From an uncultured Clostridia bacterium (GTDB taxonomy: Bacteria > Bacillota > Clostridia > Christensenellales > UBA1242): a stretch of 5,543 nucleotides of DNA. The translations under genes were made by a program, and so were the position numbers. This document shows positions 1 to 4,123 of the stretch, one piece after another; positions within the stretch are counted from its first letter, which is position 1; each line of letters begins with the position of its first letter. The stretch lies in the NCBI GenBank assembly GCA_937911885.1, contig CALDPW010000083.1, forward strand, positions 1-5,543. The letters are read 5' to 3'. A model generated the notes under the pieces. It was not told the DNA's origin, ran no database searches, and saw only the letters and a list, made by a program, of their open reading frames with translations.

Positions 1-565
1 ATCCATAGCGCATGCAAATTATTTGATATTCTCGCTTTGTTAAATTTTGTTTTAGCTTTAAGTTTAACTTTTGACTTAAAATTGCATTAGAAACACTTGT
101 TTCAACATTTTCTTCCTCATCGGCCATAATATCTTCTAGCGCTAACTCATTTTCTTCCTCATCACTACCTAAAACATCCTCAATAGAAATTGTGTTTTTG
201 TGTTTTTTATTTACTCTTAATAACATTAATATTTCGTTTTCGATGCATTTTGCCGCATAAGTTGAAAATTGCGTGCCATGGTTTAACTTATAACTGTTAA
301 TTGCTTTAATTAATCCCAAGCTACCAACCGAAATCAAATCATCTGTTTCCTCAGTTCCGTTATACTTTTTAACAATGTGTGCAACCAATCGCAAATTGTG
401 TTCAATCAACAACTGATAAGCCTTTTTATCACCATTGGCATATTTTTCTAAATATTCTCTTTCCTCCTTTGCCGTTAATGGCTTTTCGAAACTTGAATTG
501 TTTTTAATATAAGATGAAAACAACATTAACTTTTGCATAAACATAGCATAGCTCTCAAATATCAT
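1..565 (-). CDS. sigK: RNA polymerase sporulation sigma factor SigK (pro-sigma-K), 3' end cut by window edge
   Basis: This sigma-70 family factor would direct late mother-cell transcription during endospore formation. The 188 visible residues carry the family pattern: a short hydrophobic N-terminus, then SYIKNN at 18-23, HNLRLVAHIVKKY at 56-68 (region 2.1), DDLISVGSLGLIKAIN at 75-90 (region 2.2), TYAAKCIENEILMLLR at 102-117 (regions 2.3-2.4), an acidic stretch at about 129-156, and TKREYQIICMRYG at 176-188 as region 4 begins. RLVAHIVKK and SYxKNN resemble SigK more than SigE. The first 18 residues match the SigK pro-sequence, which in Bacillus subtilis the intramembrane protease SpoIVFB removes just before the Tyr of SYVKNN; the equivalent here is Tyr19. 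The start at 563-565 is chosen because AGAGG at 572-576 precedes it by 6 bases and an in-frame TAG lies at 575-577. Nothing interrupts the visible frame, so no skin-like element is seen here. The helix-turn-helix of region 4.2 lies outside the window. Family assignment is firm; SigK over SigE is likely. Confidence 0.9.
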   Translation of the reverse strand, partial: MIFESYAMFMQKLMLFSSYIKNNSSFEKPLTAKEEREYLEKYANGDKKAYQLLIEHNLRLVAHIVKKYNGTEETDDLISVGSLGLIKAINSYKLNHGTQFSTYAAKCIENEILMLLRVNKKHKNTISIEDVLGSDEEENELALEDIMADEEENVETSVSNAILSQKLNLKLKQNLTKREYQIICMRYG

Positions 566-569
566 AGTA

Positions 570-576
570 CACCTCT
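570..576 (-). promoter_or_regulatory. Shine-Dalgarno site of sigK
   Basis: AGAGGTG on the minus strand matches the B. subtilis-type anti-Shine-Dalgarno complement at 6 of 7 bases. The AGAGG core is 6 bases from the ATG at 565. It selects Met1 over the in-frame Met8, Met10 and Met14, and so keeps the pro-sequence. It contrasts with the trmR and PHP genes, which have no such site. Confidence 0.75.
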
Positions 577-593
577 AAAAATGTATATGCAAA

Positions 594-617
594 ATTTGTC
601 GTTTTTTGTATGTCCAC
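594..617 (-). promoter_or_regulatory. Possible SpoIIID-type operator/promoter region of sigK (weak)
   Basis: Between the PHP-gene terminator and the sigK Shine-Dalgarno site there are only about 45 bases. They include AACGACAAAT (594-603), which fits the SpoIIID consensus as I remember it (WWRRACARNY) at 9 of 10 positions, and GTGGACATAC (608-617) at 8 of 10. CATACAAA (605-612) resembles the SigE -10 element CATACAAT and would give a leader of about 30 bases, but I see no convincing -35 upstream of it. In B. subtilis, sigK is switched on by SigE RNA polymerase with SpoIIID, which makes the match plausible. Short AT-rich motifs also arise by chance. No good sigma-A promoter is visible here. 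Confidence 0.25.
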
Positions 618-648
618 AAAAAAAAGCATCCCATTTTGGATGCTTTTT
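618..648 (-). terminator. Rho-independent terminator of the PHP-domain gene
   Basis: A perfect 11-bp stem (621-631 with 638-648) encloses a 6-base loop. On the minus strand its GC-rich part, GCATCC/GGATGC, is followed by eight T residues (618-625, partly within the stem). It begins one base after the stop codon of the PHP gene at 650-652. It should end that transcript and insulate sigK from it. Confidence 0.9.
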
Positions 649-649
649 A

Positions 650-2101
650 TTATTGTGCTGTTGATCTGTAATTAGCCGCAAGCATTGCTTGACGACGCAA
701 TGATTCACGTATGTTATAGTTAGGAATTGCCTCTTGATGATACAATCCATTTAATGCAGTATTAGACATACGAACATATTTGTTATAAATTTCGTGAACA
801 GAATCAAACTTATCATTTTTAAACATTCTGTGTAGAGTAAGTTTGCTAGCTTTATCAATATCGGCCATTACATTAACAAAAACATTGTCAACACCATTAG
901 CTATTTTTGAATAGGTAATAAATTTGTTTAATGCACGCTTTTCATGACATTGTTCAATAGCCTTTGTAACCGTGTAATTGTGAGCAAATAATTTTTTATC
1001 ATTAATTTGCCCCATGGTTTTTGCTCTTCTGGTTCCTACTGCAGCTTCGCCATGATAATCGGTTCCACCAGAAGTGATAGCAATTTTTCCCAATTTGGCA
1101 CATTCAAATTTAAATGCTTTTTCAAACAAAGTTGAATCGTTTGTTGGAGATTTGTAATAATCAGTTTCAAAACCATGAACACCAAGTTCAACCAATTCTT
1201 TGGCAAGTTGTTCTTGTTTTTCAGCTGGAACATTTTGTCCAACATGCGCAACAATTACCAAAGCTTGGCTAGCCAAAGCCATTGTTAACACATCTGCAGA
1301 ATCTAGTTTTAAATAATCTGGGAATTTAACTTTGCTAAGAGTTTTTTTCAATGAATATGGATTACCAGAAAATTGATCAGTATCTTTTAAAATTTGAATA
1401 ATATCATCTGGATTAAAACGTCTAAATTGAGGTTTACCAGATTGCGCAATACCCTCTGCTCTTTTTTGAGCAACATAAGCTTCTAATTGTTGATCAGTTA
1501 TATGATAACCTGTGTGTTTATTAACAAAATCAACCAAAGTTCTATCAACTATTTTATCGTGTTCGTATTTTAGTTTATATAATTTGGATATTTGTGAATG
1601 TTTTAAAATTGCAGGAGCTAAAATTACCATATGTAATTTTTGAACAGATCCATCAGATAGCTTATGAAAAACTGTTCCTTCTAATCCTGGGATTAAAATA
1701 TTACCATTTCTATCGTGAATATATGCAAAATAATTATGTTGCAAATTGTTATCAAAAATATATTCATTAACATCAATATCTGTATCATGATTAGTAATTG
1801 CATACATTTTTACACCAAATTCTGCAGCTTTATCAACCATTTCGTCAACGCTATAAACACCATCGTGCGAAGATTTGGTGTGAGAATGAAACTCAACTAA
1901 TTCACCAAAATGTGGTGAATCTATAAGTTTAGAATGAAACGCAAGCCCATATTTGCTAATAAATGCCTGTGCCTGAGATAAACTTCCCAATTTCTCGCGA
2001 GATTGAGATGTAAGAGCTTCAACAATTTTTGCTTGTCGAATTTCGATTTTTTGCTTATTAAGTTTTCTTAATTCAAAATAATCTGCAAATGATTGTTTCA
2101 T
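650..2101 (-). CDS. PHP-domain metal-dependent phosphoesterase with long N- and C-terminal extensions
   Basis: This is a 483-residue predicted cytoplasmic hydrolase of the PHP superfamily, whose members use a bi- or trinuclear metal site to cleave phosphoester bonds. The substrate is unknown. Visible motifs in order are FHSHTKSSHDG at 71-81 (His72, His74, Asp80), ITNHDT at 102-107 (His105), PGLEG at 138-142 (Glu141), LHMV at 156-159 (His157), VAHVGQN at 284-290 (His286) and SGGTDYHG at 344-351 (Asp348, His350). The layout, with GFETDYY at 310-316, resembles the YciV/RNase AM nucleotide-phosphoesterase branch. Departures are one extra residue before Asp80, Asn104 where Asp is usual in TDHD, and AHVG where AHPG is common. 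Residues 1-65 form a charged, probably helical lead; 165-275 lie between motifs; 375-483 match nothing I recognise. Simple YciV-type proteins are near 280-300 residues. No signal peptide or membrane segment is seen. The start follows an in-frame TAA at 2111-2113, and the next Met (residue 88) would lose His72 and His74. The superfamily call is firm; the function is open. Confidence 0.88.
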   Translation of the reverse strand: MKQSFADYFELRKLNKQKIEIRQAKIVEALTSQSREKLGSLSQAQAFISKYGLAFHSKLIDSPHFGELVEFHSHTKSSHDGVYSVDEMVDKAAEFGVKMYAITNHDTDIDVNEYIFDNNLQHNYFAYIHDRNGNILIPGLEGTVFHKLSDGSVQKLHMVILAPAILKHSQISKLYKLKYEHDKIVDRTLVDFVNKHTGYHITDQQLEAYVAQKRAEGIAQSGKPQFRRFNPDDIIQILKDTDQFSGNPYSLKKTLSKVKFPDYLKLDSADVLTMALASQALVIVAHVGQNVPAEKQEQLAKELVELGVHGFETDYYKSPTNDSTLFEKAFKFECAKLGKIAITSGGTDYHGEAAVGTRRAKTMGQINDKKLFAHNYTVTKAIEQCHEKRALNKFITYSKIANGVDNVFVNVMADIDKASKLTLHRMFKNDKFDSVHEIYNKYVRMSNTALNGLYHQEAIPNYNIRESLRRQAMLAANYRSTAQ

Positions 2102-2107
2102 ATTATT

Positions 2108-2136
2108 ATATTACCATAACAACAAATAAATTTCAA
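2108..2136 (-). promoter_or_regulatory. Sigma-A-type promoter of the PHP gene, predicted to give a leaderless mRNA
   Basis: On the minus strand TTGAAA (2131-2136) is followed by 17 bases and TAATAT (2108-2113), preceded by TGG as an extended -10. Six bases later comes the ATG at 2101, so the expected +1 is the A of the start codon. There is no Shine-Dalgarno sequence upstream of the ATG. A second hexamer, TATAAT (2105-2110), overlaps, but its spacer from the same -35 would be 20 bases and its start site would fall after the ATG. Confidence 0.65.
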
Positions 2137-2149
2137 TAGTTACAATTTT

Positions 2150-2191
2150 ATTAAAAATAAAAAAATAAAGTTTTACAAAATCTGTAAAACT
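2150..2191 (-). terminator. Rho-independent terminator of the trmR-trhP operon
   Basis: A 9-bp perfect stem (2169-2177 with 2183-2191) has a 5-base loop. On the minus strand it is followed by a strongly T-rich run (2150-2168) that includes seven consecutive T residues. The stem is AT-rich, so it is weaker than the other two terminators in the window. It sits about 40 bases after the trhP stop and before the PHP promoter. Confidence 0.75.
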
Positions 2192-2229
2192 CTATTATTA
2201 TAGGCAGAATATTAATAATTGCATAACAC

Positions 2230-3429
2230 TTATGCATTAATTTTTCTACGAAGAATATCGCCTTTTGTTAATTTAATTTCGGTTGGCAAATAAAGTTTTT
2301 GTTGAACCCACATAGCATCTTCAACAACCTTACCTTTTTCATCCATCATTGGTGTAACAACAATTGTTTTATTTAAACTATCAGTTGGGCTTAATATTTC
2401 AAGTTCTTCTCCAACTTTAAAACGATTACGTTGTTCAATTAATGCTTTGCCATTAATGCTATCTTCTAAAACTAAAGCAACAAATTCATAATCCTGAGTA
2501 TAACCCGAACCTTCTAAATCTTGTTTGTTTTGCTCGCCAAAATAAAAACCTGTGGTATATTTTCGGTGACTGGTTTTGTTAAGTTCGTTTAATAACTCAT
2601 CTGTAACAACAAAATTGTTATCAATAACTTTACGATAAGCATTAATAACAGTTGCAACATAGTAAGAACTTTTCATTCTACCTTCAACCTTAAAGCTTGT
2701 AACACCGGCTTCGTATAATTCTTTTAAGTAGCACAACATATTAATATCTTTGCTATTTAAAATATATGTGCCCCTTCCATCCTCGGTTATTGGCATATAT
2801 TCGTTTGGTCTATGAATTTCAGCAATGGCATATTCCCAACGACAAGCTTGAACACATGCGCCACAATTACCATCACGGCCAGTTAGAAAATTGCTAAGTA
2901 AACATCTGCCCGAATATGAAATACACATTGCACCGTGAACAAAAGCTTCTAACTCAACATTTGCAGGAATAAAATCTCTTATTTCTTTTATTTCTGGAAT
3001 AGATAATTCTCTAGCTAAAACAATTCTGGTAACACCTAAATCGCAATAAAATTTTGCTGCATATTTGTTTGTAACATTTGCTTGTGTGCTAACATGAATA
3101 TCCAACGAAGGTGCAATTTCGCGAATAAGCTTAATTATTCCAACATCGGAAACAATAACAGCATCAGCATTAATACTTTGCAAATATAATATATAATCAG
3201 CCAATTCATTAAAATCATCGTTATGAGCAACAATATTAACTGTTATATAGCATTTTTTACCAATACTATGTGCATATTCAATGCTCTCTTTTAACTCATC
3301 ATTAGTAAAGTTACCAGAATAAGCACGCAAACCATATTTTGTTCCTGCAAAATAACACGCATCTGCACCATAATTAAATGCAGTTTGTAATTTTTCTTTT
3401 GTGCCAGCAGGCGCTAATAATTCAATCAT
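2230..3429 (-). CDS. trhP: U32-family protein, probable tRNA wobble-uridine hydroxylation protein TrhP (often annotated as U32 peptidase/collagenase)
   Basis: This family, long annotated as peptidases, includes E. coli TrhP (YegQ) and B. subtilis TrhP1/TrhP2 (YrrN/YrrO), needed for prephenate-dependent formation of 5-hydroxyuridine at tRNA position 34. The 399 residues start with ELLAPAG (3-9). The signature runs from FVHGAMCISYSGRCLLSN (163-180) into FLTGRDGNCGACVQACRWEY (181-200), then KVEGRMKS at 247-254, and a C-terminal beta-rich domain at about 310-399. Cys169, Cys176, Cys192 or Cys196, and Cys233 fit the four-cysteine Fe-S pattern of U32 proteins such as UbiU. Cys189 is additional; relatives I remember have Arg or Gln there. 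Length agrees with YrrO and YegQ. The ATG overlaps the trmR stop by ATGA and has a strong AAGGAG site (3435-3440) five bases upstream, so it is translationally coupled to the methyltransferase expected to act on its product. Only one trhP copy is visible, unlike the B. subtilis pair. TrhP versus another U32 subgroup is an inference helped by this neighbour. Confidence 0.85.
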   Translation of the reverse strand: MIELLAPAGTKEKLQTAFNYGADACYFAGTKYGLRAYSGNFTNDELKESIEYAHSIGKKCYITVNIVAHNDDFNELADYILYLQSINADAVIVSDVGIIKLIREIAPSLDIHVSTQANVTNKYAAKFYCDLGVTRIVLARELSIPEIKEIRDFIPANVELEAFVHGAMCISYSGRCLLSNFLTGRDGNCGACVQACRWEYAIAEIHRPNEYMPITEDGRGTYILNSKDINMLCYLKELYEAGVTSFKVEGRMKSSYYVATVINAYRKVIDNNFVVTDELLNELNKTSHRKYTTGFYFGEQNKQDLEGSGYTQDYEFVALVLEDSINGKALIEQRNRFKVGEELEILSPTDSLNKTIVVTPMMDEKGKVVEDAMWVQQKLYLPTEIKLTKGDILRRKINA

Positions 3430-4046
3430 AATTTCTCCTTAACGTAAGTTGCAATTAAAACACCATCACCAATATCAACAATATTAACATTTTTAAAATC
3501 AACATCGGTTTTAACTGCCTCTAAAAATTTTCGTAAATTAACAACAATAGTGCGTTTTTTGTGAGGAATTGTTCCTTCCATAAAAATCATTCGTTTAAAA
3601 AACACATTATCAGCAAACAATATGCCGCCATCGTTTAACAACTCTTTTATTATTGGCAAATATTTAATATATTGGCCTTTAGGACCATCTAAAAAAATAA
3701 AATCAAATTTAGCTTGTTTGTTTTTTAATTCTAACAATAAATCAAGCGCATCACCCAACATTTGTGTAACACGAGAACTTAAATTAAATTCTGTAAAATG
3801 TTGCTTAGCCAAATTAAAAGATGTTTCCTCTTTTTCAAGAGTGGTTAAATGACAATCACAAGCATTTAGAATTAATGTTCCCGAATAACCAATTGCAGTT
3901 CCAATTTCCAAAACTGTGTTAGGATTAAATTGTTTTAAATTTTTTGCAAGCAAATTAGCTGTATCGGTAAGCAAAACTGGAATATAGTTGCTACGAGCAA
4001 ATTTCAAAATTGCTTGCATACTTTCTGTGTTTAATATATTTTCCAT
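3426..4046 (-). CDS. trmR: SAM-dependent O-methyltransferase, probable tRNA 5-hydroxyuridine methyltransferase TrmR
   Basis: This class I, metal-dependent O-methyltransferase probably converts 5-hydroxyuridine-34 in tRNA to 5-methoxyuridine, as shown for B. subtilis TrmR (YrrM). In the 206 residues the SAM loop is VLEIGTAIGYSGT at 45-57, the ribose-binding acid is Glu71, GDA is at 98-100, FIFLDGPKGQY is at 117-127, and ADNVFFK is at 145-151. Asp120, Asp146 and Asn147 are the expected Mg-binding residues, with the 26-residue spacing I recall in TrmR (Asp133, Asp159, Asn160). The C-terminus, IGDGVLIA, matches the family's GDGL(A)I ending. The N-terminus is about a dozen residues shorter than in YrrM. 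It is the first gene of an operon with trhP and overlaps it by four bases. The ATG at 4046 has no Shine-Dalgarno site and sits on the predicted transcription start; an in-frame TAA at 4059-4061 blocks extension. Met10 is an alternative start but also lacks a good ribosome site. The related catechol/caffeoyl-CoA methyltransferases share this fold; the trhP neighbour favours TrmR. Confidence 0.87.
   Translation of the reverse strand: MENILNTESMQAILKFARSNYIPVLLTDTANLLAKNLKQFNPNTVLEIGTAIGYSGTLILNACDCHLTTLEKEETSFNLAKQHFTEFNLSSRVTQMLGDALDLLLELKNKQAKFDFIFLDGPKGQYIKYLPIIKELLNDGGILFADNVFFKRMIFMEGTIPHKKRTIVVNLRKFLEAVKTDVDFKNVNIVDIGDGVLIATYVKEKL
3435..3440 (-). promoter_or_regulatory. Shine-Dalgarno site of trhP, inside the trmR 3' end
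   Basis: AAGGAG on the minus strand lies five bases before the trhP ATG and within the last codons of trmR. Together with the ATGA stop/start overlap it indicates translational coupling. It also shows that this genome does use ordinary Shine-Dalgarno initiation for internal operon genes. Confidence 0.85.
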
Positions 4047-4052
4047 GTGTTT

Positions 4053-4081
4053 ATTATATTACTTTTATTATTTTTTTTCAA
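4053..4081 (-). promoter_or_regulatory. Sigma-A-type promoter of the trmR-trhP operon, predicted to give a leaderless mRNA
   Basis: On the minus strand TTGAAA (4076-4081; five of six consensus bases) is followed by exactly 17 bases and a perfect TATAAT (4053-4058). The ATG comes six bases after the -10, so the normal +1 position coincides with its A at 4046. There is no room for a ribosome binding site. The -35 abuts the T-tract of the rnj terminator, so the 75-base gap holds only these two elements. Confidence 0.8.
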
Positions 4082-4123
4082 CAAATAAAAACAAAACAAA
4101 AAGATATGGCAAAACCATATCTT
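4082..4123 (-). terminator. Rho-independent terminator of rnj
   Basis: A perfect 9-bp stem (4101-4109 with 4115-4123) has a 5-base loop. On the minus strand it is followed by a T-rich tract (TTTTTG, TTTTG, TTTTTA) over about 4082-4102. The stem overlaps two bases of the rnj stop codon (4122-4124). It should separate rnj from the trmR-trhP operon. Confidence 0.88.

Noticed and set aside
582..589. CATATACA as a SigE -10 box for sigK
   Set aside because: It matches the consensus poorly, and the start site it implies would fall inside the Shine-Dalgarno sequence.
562..750. Small minus-strand open frame of 62 codons across the PHP gene end and the sigK upstream region
   Set aside because: It overlaps the end of a real gene, a terminator and the sigK Shine-Dalgarno site. 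It has no ribosome site and its protein is unlike any family.
1036..1254. Minus-strand open frame of 72 codons within the PHP gene
   Set aside because: It is entirely inside the PHP coding region in another frame, with low-complexity Leu/Lys/Asn content and no recognisable motif.
2220..2236. Inverted repeat TGCATAA/TTATGCA with a 3-base loop at the trhP stop codon
   Set aside because: The stem is short (7 bp) and no T-tract follows it on the minus strand. The terminator at 2150-2191 explains transcription end better.
3426..3429. Mollicute-type genetic code (TGA = Trp), considered because of the low GC content
   Set aside because: None of the five genes contains an in-frame TGA, Trp is encoded by TGG, and TGA is used as the trmR stop exactly at the trhP start. 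The sporulation sigma factor also argues against a mollicute.
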